Positions 14,929 to 24,121 are shown, counted from the first letter of the stretch. The stretch is DNA of 64,000 bases from Moduliflexus sp964602655 (GCA_964602655.1 CAZRSF010000021.1:17379-81378), one strand, 5' to 3'. Made by a program: numbers and translations. The notes: a model not told the origin generated them from the sequence alone.

Positions 14929-16266
14929 ATGAAACGTCATACGAGAAGTCTTGTGCTTTTTTGCAGCGCATTCCTGTTGCTTTTCGGAGGCTGCGCTCCG
15001 ACACCGCCGCCGACCAACGGACACCGGCCTGACGTCGAACCGACACCGCTGCCACAGTCGGAGGAGATCGCGCGTTCGACGCCGGAATGGGCGTATCAGC
15101 AAGGAGCGGCTGCGCTGAATCAGGGAAAATTCGACGAAGCCGCGCAACTGTTTCAGTTAGCGCTCCAGCGGGACGCCATGTATCTTGACGCGTATTTGGG
15201 ATTAGGCAACACCTACGCGCAAAAAGGCGAGTATTTGGTCGCCGAAAGCTATTACAACAAAGTGTTGAGTTACGATCCCGGCTCTGCGTCGGCCTATCTC
15301 GCGTTCGGCGGCATGTCCGAAAAAATGGGAGATTATCGCAAAGCGTCCAGTTTCTACCGCAAGGTGTTAGCACTGGAATCGGGCAATGTAACCGCGCAGC
15401 AGCGCATTGCCGCTATCGCCGAAGAGCAGTTCAGCCAATATTATGAGCAAGGCAAAGCGTACAAGGACGCCGGAAACATCGAACAGGCGTTGGTAGAATT
15501 TCAAAAAGCGCACTCGCTCAATGCCGATGATGTTGATTTTACGATAGAAATCGGCGAACTCTTTTTAGCGCAGAAAGATTACATGATGGCTGAAGGCTAT
15601 TTTCAGGACGTTCTGTCGAAAAATCCGAACTATCTGCCCGCTATGTTGGCGATGGGCAAAGCCAAATTAGCCCAACAGCAATATGAACAGGCGATTGACA
15701 CGTTTAAGCAGGCGCTTGCCATCGAGCCGGGAAATCAGGACGCGACGGAGTGGCTCAGAAAGGCGCAGACGAATCGCATTCAGGATAATCTGCCGCCGCA
15801 ATATGCCGCGATTGCAACTGCTCCCGAAGTCTCGCGGGGCGAAGTCGCCGCGCTGCTGATGGTGGAATTGGCGTTGGAAGACCGCCTGCCCGCCCCATCG
15901 AAGCGCGTGATCATTTCGGATATTACGACGCACTGGGCGAAACCATACGTCATCAAAGCGGTGCAATTCGATTTGATTGCTCTGCCGCCGGATCGCTATT
16001 TTCGCCCGTATGATCCGATGCGCAAAGGAGAGTTGGCGCTCACACTCGATCTGCTGTTGAAAAAATTAGGTGCAGCGCTTCCGCTGGCGTCTGATGGCTC
16101 GTTTTCGGATGTCTATGCGGATAATCAATACGCTGGCGCGATTTACCGCGTCCAGTCCGCCGGATTGATCGCCGCATCGAGCGATTCCATGTTCGGCGTG
16201 GTCAATGCGGTCAGCGGCGCAGAAATGATGCAGATCATGTCGCGGCTCAAAGCGATGGTTCATTGA
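14929..16266 (+). CDS. TPR lipoprotein with SLH-like C-terminal domain
   Basis: A 445-aa protein. Its lipoprotein signal peptide ends at the lipobox LFGGC (Cys about residue 22), followed by a Pro-Thr rich linker. About six TPR units run from residue 45 to 285 (for example YQQGAAALNQGKFDEAAQLFQLAL). The C-terminal 150 residues (VIISDITTHWAKPYVIKAVQ, FSDVYADNQYAGAIYRVQSAGLI) look like S-layer homology repeats, which bind cell-wall polysaccharide. It is likely anchored in the outer membrane or periplasm. The start lacks a strong ribosome binding site, but the signal peptide fixes it. Confidence 0.85.
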   Translation: MKRHTRSLVLFCSAFLLLFGGCAPTPPPTNGHRPDVEPTPLPQSEEIARSTPEWAYQQGAAALNQGKFDEAAQLFQLALQRDAMYLDAYLGLGNTYAQKGEYLVAESYYNKVLSYDPGSASAYLAFGGMSEKMGDYRKASSFYRKVLALESGNVTAQQRIAAIAEEQFSQYYEQGKAYKDAGNIEQALVEFQKAHSLNADDVDFTIEIGELFLAQKDYMMAEGYFQDVLSKNPNYLPAMLAMGKAKLAQQQYEQAIDTFKQALAIEPGNQDATEWLRKAQTNRIQDNLPPQYAAIATAPEVSRGEVAALLMVELALEDRLPAPSKRVIISDITTHWAKPYVIKAVQFDLIALPPDRYFRPYDPMRKGELALTLDLLLKKLGAALPLASDGSFSDVYADNQYAGAIYRVQSAGLIAASSDSMFGVVNAVSGAEMMQIMSRLKAMVH

Positions 16267-16297
16267 GAAGTCGAAACAGGAGAATGTCAACCTGCAT

Positions 16298-17119
16298 TTG
16301 CCAACTGTCAGCGTCATAATTCCGACCTATAACCGCGCCGCGTTCGTGACGGAAGCGATTGATTCCGTCCTTGCGCAAACTTTTCGCGATGTCGAACTGA
16401 TTGTCGTTGACGACGGTTCGACCGACGACACCCGCGACCGGCTCGCCGCGTATGGCGAGCGCATTCGCCTGGTTTGTGAGGAGAATCACGGCGTCAGCCA
16501 CGCCCGTAACGTCGGCATTCGCGCCGCTCGCGGCGAGTATATCGCGCTGCTCGATTCCGATGATCTCTGGCTGCCCAAAAAGCTGGAAACGCAAGTCGCC
16601 GTCATGAACGCGCAGCCTGATTTGCAGCTTTGCCATACCGAAGAAATCTGGATTCGGCGCGGCGTGCGCGTCAACCAGATGAAAAAACATCAGAAACATG
16701 GCGGCTATATTTTCCCGAATTGCCTGCCGTTCTGCGTCATCAGCCCCTCGTCCGTCATGATTCGCCGCGCCTTGTTCGATGATGTTGGCTATTTCGACGA
16801 ATCGCTGCCAGCCTGCGAAGATTACGATCTCTGGCTGCGCATCACCAAAATCTATCCCGTGTACTTCATCGAAACGCCGCTGATTGTGAAGCGCGGCGGA
16901 CATGACGACCAGCTTTCCCACATCCACTGGGGGTTGGATCGCTTTCGGATTCAGGCGTTAGATAAGCTCTTGCAAGCAGGCGGCTTGACGGATGAGCAAT
17001 TCGAACAGGCACGGCAGGAATTCGAACGTAAGTGCGAGATTTTCGCGCAAGGCTGTGCCAAACGCCAGAAAAACGACGATGCGCGGCAGTATCGCGAGTT
17101 GGCCGGGAAATATTGCTGA
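16298..17119 (+). CDS. family 2 glycosyltransferase (TTG start)
   Basis: A 273-aa GT-A enzyme. VSVIIPTYNRAAFVTEAIDSVLAQTF and ELIVVDDGSTDDT bind the nucleotide sugar, and ALLDSDDLW holds the metal-binding DxD. CEDYDLWLRI is the usual acceptor-side motif. The only start consistent with the conserved N-terminus is a TTG at 16298, 16 bases after AGGAGA; an ATG at 16284 is out of frame. The gene is 31 bases behind the TPR/SLH lipoprotein gene and probably co-transcribed. It likely works in surface polysaccharide or glycoprotein synthesis; acceptor unknown. Confidence 0.88.
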   Translation: MPTVSVIIPTYNRAAFVTEAIDSVLAQTFRDVELIVVDDGSTDDTRDRLAAYGERIRLVCEENHGVSHARNVGIRAARGEYIALLDSDDLWLPKKLETQVAVMNAQPDLQLCHTEEIWIRRGVRVNQMKKHQKHGGYIFPNCLPFCVISPSSVMIRRALFDDVGYFDESLPACEDYDLWLRITKIYPVYFIETPLIVKRGGHDDQLSHIHWGLDRFRIQALDKLLQAGGLTDEQFEQARQEFERKCEIFAQGCAKRQKNDDARQYRELAGKYC

Positions 17120-17238
17120 AATGACATTTTTCTTGTAAAATTTCGATTTCTTCGGTCATGGGTGATGTTTAACGAGTCCGTTTCAGTATTGCAAGCAGAC
17201 AAGCGCAAAAAAACGAGGATTGCAGAGGAGGTCACATT

Positions 17239-17490
17239 ATGCGAACAGTAAAAATTACCCGGACGATTCGTTCGCAAACGTTATGTTTGAAAGAATTGGA
17301 AGCGTTACGCGGCAAAACGGTAGAAATCATCATTCTCACTGAAGACGAGCTTGAAACAAGCGTCACGCAACCCAAACCGAACACTCGGCGCACAAACGCG
17401 GCGGGAATGTTGTCCGCATATCGCAACCCGAAATTAATCGCTAAAGAATCACAGGTATGGACAGATATTAAGAGAGCAAGGATGCCATAA
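17239..17490 (+). CDS. putative antitoxin of a PIN-domain toxin
   Basis: An 83-aa protein starting MRTVKITRTIRSQTLCLKELEALRGKTVEIIIL, which has the look of a short beta-strand DNA-binding N-terminus followed by a toxin-wrapping tail. It is preceded by a strong GAGGAGG site and ends two bases before the PIN gene. Small size, operon position and the adjacent PIN toxin support an antitoxin role; the family is not one I can name with certainty. Confidence 0.65.
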   Translation: MRTVKITRTIRSQTLCLKELEALRGKTVEIIILTEDELETSVTQPKPNTRRTNAAGMLSAYRNPKLIAKESQVWTDIKRARMP

Positions 17491-17498
17491 GGATGGAT

Positions 17499-17951
17499 AT
17501 GAGAGTGAATATATATCTGGATAGTTGCGTGTACAATCGGCCATTCGATGACCAAACGCAGCCGCGGATCATGCTTGAAGCGTTATGTTTGATTATGATT
17601 CTCGCGAAAGTGGAACAAGGGGATTTTCGGCTTGTCAATTCGTTTGTTCTTGAATATGAGAATAAGAAACATCCCAAACCGGAAAATCGGATGATTATTG
17701 CTGACATCTTATCTGAAGCCACCGAATATATTGCGCGGAATGAGCACATTGAACATCGCGCACACGCATTGGAACACTCAGGGGTGATGGCAATGGATGC
17801 ATTGCATGTGGCCTGCGCCGAAGCCGCGTGTGCGGACTATTTTATTACATGTGATGATGTGTTGCTGAAAAAACTTCGCCAAATCACTGGAATCACAGTA
17901 AAAGTGGCGAGCGTGTTGGATTTTATGTCTCAGGAGGTTTTTCAATCATGA
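17499..17951 (+). CDS. PIN-domain toxin (VapC-like RNase)
   Basis: A protein of about 150 aa. MRVNIYLDSCVYNRPFDDQ carries the first PIN aspartate in the LDxCxxNRPFDDQ form typical of one subgroup. MDALHVACAEA and FITCDDVLLKK provide the later acidic residues of the Mg-dependent ribonuclease site. I prefer ATG 17499 because AAGGA lies upstream; 17493 is also possible. It overlaps the next small gene by ATGA, so the module has three genes. It probably cleaves RNA when the antitoxin is lost. Confidence 0.82.
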   Translation: MRVNIYLDSCVYNRPFDDQTQPRIMLEALCLIMILAKVEQGDFRLVNSFVLEYENKKHPKPENRMIIADILSEATEYIARNEHIEHRAHALEHSGVMAMDALHVACAEAACADYFITCDDVLLKKLRQITGITVKVASVLDFMSQEVFQS

Positions 17952-18148
17952 ATTTAACAATTGATTTAACGCCGTTAGAAATTCGGAAAGTTGGCTGGTA
18001 CGCCTTAAAGTCTCAAATAGGGATTGCTCGAAGCCTGAAGTTCCTCTTGGAATACGACAAGGGCGAAGGCGATTATACGGAATTACGGAAAGAGCTTTTC
18101 AAAGGGCAAACCGTGACAGATATCTTGAACGACATGCAAACGGCATGA
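17948..18148 (+). CDS. small protein coupled to PIN toxin
   Basis: A 66-aa protein (MNLTIDLTPLEIRKVGWYALK ...) with no recognised domain. The start overlaps the PIN gene stop (ATGA), implying translational coupling and a shared function. It could be a second antitoxin or a toxin chaperone, making the locus a three-component module. Confidence 0.6.
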   Translation: MNLTIDLTPLEIRKVGWYALKSQIGIARSLKFLLEYDKGEGDYTELRKELFKGQTVTDILNDMQTA

Positions 18149-18285
18149 TCCGTTCCCTATGACCGAATGTTTTCCCCGCGAGCGAAACCCGACGACGGCA
18201 GCCCGCAGAAAACTTTCGTGTAACGCATTGGGCATAGTTGGCTGGAGCGTATCGAACGATTCAACGAGATAAAGGAGATGAGAAT

Positions 18286-18465
18286 ATGCGTTTTAGAATA
18301 CTGATCGAGCAAGACGAAGATAGCGTGTTTGTCGCGGAATGTCCGACATTGCCCGGCTGCGTTTCGCAAGGGAAGACGCGACAGGAAGCCTTGCAGAATA
18401 TTCGCGATGCGGTGCAAGGCTATCTTGCAAGCCTGAAAAAACATAATGACCCGATTCCACATTAA
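18286..18465 (+). CDS. HicB-family protein (lone)
   Basis: A 59-aa protein with the HicB partial RNase-H fold: FRILIEQDEDSVFVAECPTLPGCVSQGKTRQEALQNIRDAVQGYL, including the ECPxLPGCxSxGxTxxEA motif. There is no DNA-binding C-terminal domain and no HicA directly after it. AAAGGAGA precedes the ATG. It may be an orphan antitoxin or a decoy for the nearby HicA. Confidence 0.8.
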   Translation: MRFRILIEQDEDSVFVAECPTLPGCVSQGKTRQEALQNIRDAVQGYLASLKKHNDPIPH

Positions 18466-18503
18466 ATTTGATCCAAAAGACTCAGATGAAGAGAGGAGGA
18501 AAA

Positions 18504-18770
18504 ATGTTCGAAATAAATGTAAAGGTGGAAATTTTTCAAGAAGATGACGTGTATGTCGCACTTGCGCCGGAATTGAATGTGTCAAGTTTCGGCGATACGC
18601 CGGAAGATGCGCAGGCGTCAGTGCAAGAAGCGTTAGAAGCCTTCTTCGGAGAATGCGAACGGATGGGGACATTGCGAGACGTGCTGGAAGAAGCCGGGTT
18701 TGTCAAGGTCAGAGGAGGCTACGAACCCCGCCAACCGCTGTTCGAAACGCGAATCGCGTTGGCTGCTTGA
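18504..18770 (+). CDS. hicB: HicB-like antitoxin
   Basis: An 88-aa HicB-fold protein: VKVEIFQEDDVYVALAPELNVSSFGDTPEDAQASVQEALEAFF. It starts at 18504 after AGGAGGAAA; frames upstream are not supported. It ends 9 bases before hicA and follows the lone HicB gene by 38 bases. As the direct upstream neighbour it should be the cognate antitoxin that neutralises HicA. The tail REPRQPLFETR-like region may contact the toxin. The gene order hicB-hicA is the reverse of the textbook order but common. Confidence 0.8.
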   Translation: MFEINVKVEIFQEDDVYVALAPELNVSSFGDTPEDAQASVQEALEAFFGECERMGTLRDVLEEAGFVKVRGGYEPRQPLFETRIALAA

Positions 18771-18779
18771 GGAGGGAAG

Positions 18780-19016
18780 ATGTCAAAATTGACGCCGATT
18801 CACTATAAAACCCTCATCAAGGTTTTCGAAGCTGATGGATTTACTGTGCAACGCAGTAAAGGAGATCATATTATTTTGACGAAACCGGGAGTGAAACGCC
18901 CTTTGGTCATTAAAAGTAGTCCGCATCTTGTTCCAGTGACGCTTATTCGCACAAATTTGACGACGGCGGGCATATCCAGAGAACGCTTCTTCGAGCTATT
19001 GGAAGAGTGTGGTTAA
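18780..19016 (+). CDS. hicA: HicA-like mRNA interferase toxin
   Basis: A 78-aa double-stranded-RNA-binding-fold protein. LIKVFEADGFTVQRSKGDHIILTKPG contains the HicA catalytic His in the GDH motif, and LIRTNLTTAGISRERFFELL is the conserved C-terminal helix. HicA cleaves mRNA and tmRNA independent of the ribosome in known systems. GAGGGAAG precedes the ATG. Confidence 0.85.
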   Translation: MSKLTPIHYKTLIKVFEADGFTVQRSKGDHIILTKPGVKRPLVIKSSPHLVPVTLIRTNLTTAGISRERFFELLEECG

Positions 19017-19047
19017 AAGAAACAATATGATGACTTGGGGATAACGT

Positions 19048-20232
19048 ATGGAACCTCTCTATCTATTCAGCGCTCTTGATTTTGTCGGGCTGTTCGTGGC
19101 GTATTCGTTTGTCGTGTCGTTGCGGATGTATCACGTGATTTTTCGGAAATATTACGCCAAACGCTTTCAGCCGGGTTACGCGCCGCGCATTTCGATGTTT
19201 ATTCCGTGCAAAGGAACGGATGAATTTTTCGAGGCCAATATTCGAACGTTCATGCAGCAACGCTATCAGAACGCCAAACTCTTTTTTATCGTAGAAAGTC
19301 AGCATGACGCGGCGTATCCGGTATTACGGAAACATGTCAAGCATACGCCGGATGCGTATGTCGTGGTGGCCGGATTGACGAACTTCTGCGGGCAAAAGAA
19401 TTATAACTTGTTGCAAGGCATCAAGGCGTCAGAAGAGCGAGACGATATCTATGTGTTTTTAGACGCGCTGACCTGCCTGACGACGCAGCAGATGCAGGAT
19501 TTAGTGCGTCCGCTCTCTGATCCGAAGATTACGGCGTCGGTTGGGTTTCGCTGGAATCTGTTGCGAAATAAGACGTTCGGCGAGCGGCTGCACGCTTTTA
19601 TGATCGGCCTGCAATGGGCGGCGATGAATTGCGTATTCGCCAAGTCGGTATGGGGCGGCGCAACGGCGATTCGGCGCGAAGATTTCGAAAAAATGGGGGT
19701 GCGGGAATACTGGCTGAAAACGGTTGTGGATGATATGACGCTGCTTCAGATGATCTTCCAGCAAAAACGGAAAACGATCTTCGTGCCAACCTGCGTAAAA
19801 GAAACGTATGGCACGATTACGACGATTGGCGGCGCGGTGCGCTGGTTCCAACGGCAGGCGTTGTATCTTAAATACTATCTGCGCCCGATCTGGTTTTCAC
19901 TGCTGGCGTTATTGGCCTATGCCGCCGCCAATATCCTCTGCCTCCCGTTGTTAGCGACATGCGCATTGCTCTTTCCCAGTAAGAAAATCATGCTGTTTGC
20001 GGGCGCGAAAACCGCGTTCGTTCTGCTGCTGATGCTCTGCTGCCGCCTGCTCAAACGTTCGGCAGATGATCAACATAGTGGCTGGTCGTGGTTTCTCTTC
20101 TCGCCGCTCTATCTTGTGCTAAGCGCGTGGGCGGTGATGTTAGGGGCGTTTACGCGAGTGATGCGCTGGCGCGGGATTGCGTATCATTTGACATTCGATG
20201 GTACGGTCAAAAAAGTCGTGCGGACTGAATAA
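19048..20232 (+). CDS. membrane glycosyltransferase, family 2/21-like (ceramide glucosyltransferase type)
   Basis: A 394-aa protein with an N-terminal membrane helix and three to four C-terminal helices (about residues 280-375). The GT-A core has FIPCKG, FFIVESQHD, YVFLDALT, KSVWGGATAIRREDF, VVDDMTL and RWFQRQALY, matching the D1-D2-D3-(Q/R)XXRW layout of ceramide glucosyltransferase/HpnI-type enzymes. It probably transfers a sugar to a lipid at the inner membrane. It follows the toxin-antitoxin island but faces no partner; a family A palindrome lies 5 bases after its stop. Confidence 0.82.
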   Translation: MEPLYLFSALDFVGLFVAYSFVVSLRMYHVIFRKYYAKRFQPGYAPRISMFIPCKGTDEFFEANIRTFMQQRYQNAKLFFIVESQHDAAYPVLRKHVKHTPDAYVVVAGLTNFCGQKNYNLLQGIKASEERDDIYVFLDALTCLTTQQMQDLVRPLSDPKITASVGFRWNLLRNKTFGERLHAFMIGLQWAAMNCVFAKSVWGGATAIRREDFEKMGVREYWLKTVVDDMTLLQMIFQQKRKTIFVPTCVKETYGTITTIGGAVRWFQRQALYLKYYLRPIWFSLLALLAYAAANILCLPLLATCALLFPSKKIMLFAGAKTAFVLLLMLCCRLLKRSADDQHSGWSWFLFSPLYLVLSAWAVMLGAFTRVMRWRGIAYHLTFDGTVKKVVRTE

Positions 20233-20236
20233 AAAC

Positions 20237-20269
20237 AACCCTGCCAGGGTTTCGAACCCTGGCAGGGTT
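20237..20269. repeat. palindromic repeat family A, copy 4
   Basis: A 33-bp palindrome filling the gap between the convergent glycosyltransferase and radical SAM genes, where a bidirectional terminator would be expected. TTT follows on the plus strand. Confidence 0.9.
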
Positions 20270-20278
20270 TTGCCGTAT

Positions 20279-21451
20279 TTACCATCCCATCAAGCCGCAG
20301 CAGCGGGCGCAGATCGGGAACGTGCCGCCGTTATTTTTCAATGCCTGGCGGAATTTGCGATAGCGCTCGTCGTTCCAAATCTCCAATAACGATTGCTCCA
20401 TCAGATTGCCGGTGATGTAATCGGGATAATCGCGGCAGGGCGCGACATCGCCGTTCGGCATGACTTCTGCGACGAACCAGGGAGAGATGCAAGGGCCGTA
20501 GCCGAAAAAGTTGCCCGGGTTTTTATAATACTCGACAATATCGTGATCTTGCTTCAAATCCGGGATAAACAGATGCGGAAATTTCCATTTCGTGTTGCGA
20601 ATCCGTTGCAAGCTTTCCTGAAGCGCGTCGGTGTCCACATGATGATTAAAGAGGTAGCCGCGCCATTTCGTCGGCGTGATGCCGAGATGTTTCTGCATGA
20701 CGTGCGTGTGCGCGTTGCCGATAGTTTCGTCGGTAAACCAGGAATAATAGACGATCATGCAGTCAATATTCAACTGCTCGCCGACCTCGAAAATTTTGTC
20801 GAGCCAGGCGGCGTTATCCACGCTGACAGTCACTAACGCCATGATCCAGGGGAGCGTGGATTTCTGATCGCGTTTCAGCTTGCGCACCGCTTCGATGCCG
20901 GCGGCGACTTTCTGGAACGTCCCTTTGCGTCCGCGAATTTCGTCATGGATCAACTCCGGCCCGTCGAGCGAAAACATCAAGGCTTCCCACTTCTGATCCA
21001 CGATTTCTTTGGCGTTATCCTCCAACATCGTGGCATTCGTCACGACCGCCAACAGCGAATTATTTTCTTTGATGCGCCCCGTAAAATCGAGCAAACCCGG
21101 ATACATGAACGGTTCGCCGCCCCAGATGTAATAAATCGGGGCAAACGGTTTCACCTGATCCGCGAGTTCGATGTATTTTTCCACCGGAACAAGCTTTTTC
21201 AAATCGGAGGATTTCGCGTCGAGATTATAGCCGGTTTCGCCCCATTGCCCGCACGTTTTGCAGCGCAGATTGCAGGCGTTCGTGATTTTGACGCTGATTT
21301 GCTGCGGCGGCACGTCACACGATCCGTCGTCCTTGCGGTATTCCTTCCGGCTTTTAACATGCTTGACATACAGGGCTTTTGATGCTCTGAAAATGATATG
21401 CGGCGTTTTGAAGAGCGGAAATAAAAAATGTATCGGTTCTTGTGAGTGCAT
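20279..21451 (-). CDS. radical SAM protein with SPASM-like C-terminus
   Basis: A 390-aa protein. VKITNACNLRCKTCGQWGETG holds the radical SAM CxxxCxxC cluster site, and YYIWGGEPFMYPGLLDF and LMFSLDGPELIHDEIRGRKGTF are the next conserved strands. The C-terminal region has CRDYPDYITGNLMEQSLLEIWNDERYRKFRQAL and ICARCCG, a SPASM/twitch-type auxiliary cluster. The start has AGGAGG five bases upstream. No precursor peptide gene is adjacent. It may modify a lipid, peptide or cofactor; substrate unknown. Confidence 0.88.
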   Translation of the reverse strand: MHSQEPIHFLFPLFKTPHIIFRASKALYVKHVKSRKEYRKDDGSCDVPPQQISVKITNACNLRCKTCGQWGETGYNLDAKSSDLKKLVPVEKYIELADQVKPFAPIYYIWGGEPFMYPGLLDFTGRIKENNSLLAVVTNATMLEDNAKEIVDQKWEALMFSLDGPELIHDEIRGRKGTFQKVAAGIEAVRKLKRDQKSTLPWIMALVTVSVDNAAWLDKIFEVGEQLNIDCMIVYYSWFTDETIGNAHTHVMQKHLGITPTKWRGYLFNHHVDTDALQESLQRIRNTKWKFPHLFIPDLKQDHDIVEYYKNPGNFFGYGPCISPWFVAEVMPNGDVAPCRDYPDYITGNLMEQSLLEIWNDERYRKFRQALKNNGGTFPICARCCGLMGW

Positions 21452-21621
21452 AGAACCTCCTTACGCAAATTGGCGCGATAAATGTAAACCGTCTGAACCT
21501 GGCGCAGCCAATCCTCATGGCGATCTACGAGTCTCTAAAATATTTGTCCGAATCGGGGGGAACGTGAGTAACGATCTCTGGTGTCCTTTCGATGGGATCG
21601 GCGCGAATTGTCAAGGGAATT

Positions 21622-22638
21622 TCAGGAATCTCTGTGCGTTCGAGCAAGCACTTTGATAAAATCAGGAGCAAGGTAGCGGCGATAGCGGAGTGTATAACTC
21701 GCGGTCGTCCAGGAGCGTAACGGCGGAAACAATTCGAAGCAGAAGACGATAATATCAACGCAGACGACCACTCCGACGGTGGTCAATACCGTCAAGAGCA
21801 GACTCCACACGATGCCATGCGACGCAAGAAAATGAGACACGGCTGCTATCGGGAAAATCAGGGTAGTTCCGATGAGAAACAGCCAGCGCAGAAAAGAGAC
21901 CTGAATCGCATGGGTCGGGCAGATATTCATACACCGTTGGCAGCCTTCGCATTGAAAATTCCATTTTGGAATGCCATGAAATATTCGAATGGCGGCAACC
22001 GGACACAAATGCGCGCATTGACCGCAACCGGTGCACGCATGATCGGCCACGTATAATTTCCCTAATGCGCGGCGGCCTATCACGGTGTACGCCGCCCACA
22101 GACACCACGAGAGGTATTTTATGAACAACGAGCATGTTCGTATTGAGGTCTGCTGCTGTCGAATCTGCGAGGCAATCGCGCGAATGCGAGCGTCGGCGTC
22201 GTTCAAAATCTGCTGTTGAACATCGGGAGTGGGAGGATTCATGACCTGCCCCCAATTGGCGACAGAATCTACCGCGTCGGTCAATAGTACCTGAAATCCT
22301 TTTCGCGTCAGCAACCTGGACACTTGCTCCAACGCCTGCATCGCATCGCCATGTTGACGTTCTGTTCGTCCGGTCATGGCAATAATCGCTGCGCGCGCGC
22401 CCTGAACATGCGGAAGATTCAGCAGATAGCGCAGCATAATTGCCGGGGCGGCTCCGGCATAGACCGGAAACATCACAATGTGGGTCGCGTACCCTTCTGA
22501 TGGAAGCGGACGATTCTGTTCGATATTATTCAGGACATACCGCTCTGCTCCCGCTGGATTTAAACTTTCTACCACCACTCTGGCTGCGCGATAGGTATTG
22601 CCCGTTCCTGAAAAATAATGAATAATGCCGTCTTTCAT
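21622..22638 (-). CDS. EFR1-type flavodoxin-ferredoxin protein with membrane segments
   Basis: A 338-aa protein. Residues 1-170 are flavodoxin-like with the FMN loop YFSGTGNTYRAA. Two [4Fe-4S] sites follow: CTGCGQCAHLCP and CEGCQRCMNICP. Then come two to three hydrophobic helices (WLFLIGTTLIFPIAAVSHFL and LLLTVLTTVGVVVCVDIIVF). The first part is the EFR1 family, thought to move electrons between flavodoxin and iron-sulfur partners. The membrane tail implies a membrane-bound redox role. It lies 170 bases upstream of the radical SAM gene on the same strand and could supply it with electrons (inference). Confidence 0.85.
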   Translation of the reverse strand: MKDGIIHYFSGTGNTYRAARVVVESLNPAGAERYVLNNIEQNRPLPSEGYATHIVMFPVYAGAAPAIMLRYLLNLPHVQGARAAIIAMTGRTERQHGDAMQALEQVSRLLTRKGFQVLLTDAVDSVANWGQVMNPPTPDVQQQILNDADARIRAIASQIRQQQTSIRTCSLFIKYLSWCLWAAYTVIGRRALGKLYVADHACTGCGQCAHLCPVAAIRIFHGIPKWNFQCEGCQRCMNICPTHAIQVSFLRWLFLIGTTLIFPIAAVSHFLASHGIVWSLLLTVLTTVGVVVCVDIIVFCFELFPPLRSWTTASYTLRYRRYLAPDFIKVLARTHRDS

Positions 22639-22783
22639 ACGTTGGATGCGATTTATTCGAAAAAAGAGACGTTATGCAGAAAAACATGGTGTCGAATCCA
22701 CTCATCTTTCGAAGACGCATGGTTTCCTGTCAAGGACTTTTGCGACAATTTCGCATTGCTGTGAGAGGGGCGCGAAATTTGAG

Positions 22784-22812
22784 TTGACAAATTCAGCGCA
22801 GATGTGTTAAAC
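22784..22812 (+). promoter_or_regulatory. putative sigma-70 promoter of the response regulator-kinase gene
   Basis: TTGACA at 22784-22789 and TTAAAC at 22807-22812, spaced 17 bases, 57 bases before the start codon at 22870. The -35 is perfect and the -10 is weak. Confidence 0.45.
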
Positions 22813-22869
22813 ATGCAGGATGACAAATACACACCTTAAATAACGCGGCAGAACCGAGAGGAGCGCAAC

Positions 22870-24117
22870 ATGACAGGAACTATTCGCCAAGAATCAGACG
22901 TGCAGGATGAACTGGTGATATTTGCGGATGAAAAGCCGAACCAGATACCTTCTAACACAGCCGATCCCTGGAAGATCATGATTGCTGACGATGAAGAAGC
23001 CATTCATACCGTCACCATCAGCGTTCTGGAACATCATTCGTTCGAAGGACGGTCGTTTTCCTACGTTCATGCCTATTCCGGCGAAGACGCGATCCGCCTG
23101 TTCGATGAGCATCCTGACATTGCCTTAGTGATCCTCGATGTGGTCATGGAACATGACACCGCTGGTTTTGATGTCGTGCGCTATATTCGCGACGTGCTCA
23201 AAAATTCGATTGCGCGAATCATCCTCTATACCGGTCAGCCCGGGCAAGCGCCTGAATATGCGGTGATTCGCGAGTATGATATCAATGATTATAAAGTCAA
23301 ATCGCTCCTGACCAGTCAGGGATTGCATACAGCAGTCATCTCCGCGCTTCGCACGTATCGCGACCTTCATCTCATCAAGCAACAGCGGGATGCGTTGCAG
23401 GACGCGTTAGAGGAATCGCAAATCGCCCATAAAGCCCGCTATCAATTTTTAGCCAATATGGGGCACGAGCTCAGAACCCCGCTGAATCATATTCTCGGAT
23501 TTTCCGAAATGCTGCTGCACACCAAATTGAACGAACGCCAGCAACGCTATGTCGAAACGATCAAAAAATCCGGAGACGGTTTGGCGACCGTCTTGAAGAA
23601 TATTCTGGAACTGACCGAAAGCATGGAAGGGAAAACCATCATTCAGGAGTATCCGTTTTCCTTACGCACGGTGATTACCAGCTTGATGCAGGTGATCGAA
23701 ATTCAGGCGCAGTGGAAAAACCTGACGGTCAGCGCGCTCATTGATGAGAACGTGCCAGATGCGCTGTACGGCGACAGTCGGCGCTTGCAACAGATATTGA
23801 TGAATGTGCTTGGAAATGCGATCAAATTTACGAAACACGGCTCGGTTGCCCTGCATGTCTCGCAACTCGATACACCATTCCATCTTCTATTCTCCGTCAA
23901 AGATACCGGCGTCGGTATTGTCAGCGAGATGCAAGCCAATATCCTGGAACCATTCGGTTTAGGAGAAGATACGCTGAAAAAAGAATTTTCAGGGGCTGGG
24001 CTGGGCTTAAGCATCGCGAAAGACCTGCTGGAAAGAATGCATGGCCGGATTTGGTTCGAGAGCGAATTCGGACAGGGCAGCACATTTTACTGCGCGATTC
24101 CATTCGAATCGTCATAG
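22870..24117 (+). CDS. hybrid response regulator-histidine kinase
   Basis: A 415-aa cytoplasmic protein. Residues 35-160 form a receiver domain (IADDEEA, phosphoacceptor Asp90 in VILDVVM). A coiled coil spans about 163-185. The HisKA helix carries NMGHELRTPLNHILGFSEML with His199. The HATPase_c domain has its N box NVLGNAIKFT, G1 DTGVGI and G2 GAGLGLSIAKDL. The receiver-first order fits a phosphorelay kinase controlled by an upstream kinase. No membrane helix is present. Start supported by GAGAGGAG about 6 bases upstream. Confidence 0.92.
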   Translation: MTGTIRQESDVQDELVIFADEKPNQIPSNTADPWKIMIADDEEAIHTVTISVLEHHSFEGRSFSYVHAYSGEDAIRLFDEHPDIALVILDVVMEHDTAGFDVVRYIRDVLKNSIARIILYTGQPGQAPEYAVIREYDINDYKVKSLLTSQGLHTAVISALRTYRDLHLIKQQRDALQDALEESQIAHKARYQFLANMGHELRTPLNHILGFSEMLLHTKLNERQQRYVETIKKSGDGLATVLKNILELTESMEGKTIIQEYPFSLRTVITSLMQVIEIQAQWKNLTVSALIDENVPDALYGDSRRLQQILMNVLGNAIKFTKHGSVALHVSQLDTPFHLLFSVKDTGVGIVSEMQANILEPFGLGEDTLKKEFSGAGLGLSIAKDLLERMHGRIWFESEFGQGSTFYCAIPFESS

Positions 24118-24121
24118 ATCG

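Noticed and set aside
16284..16298. ATG at 16284 as start of the glycosyltransferase
   Set aside because: It is out of frame with the conserved GT-A sequence.
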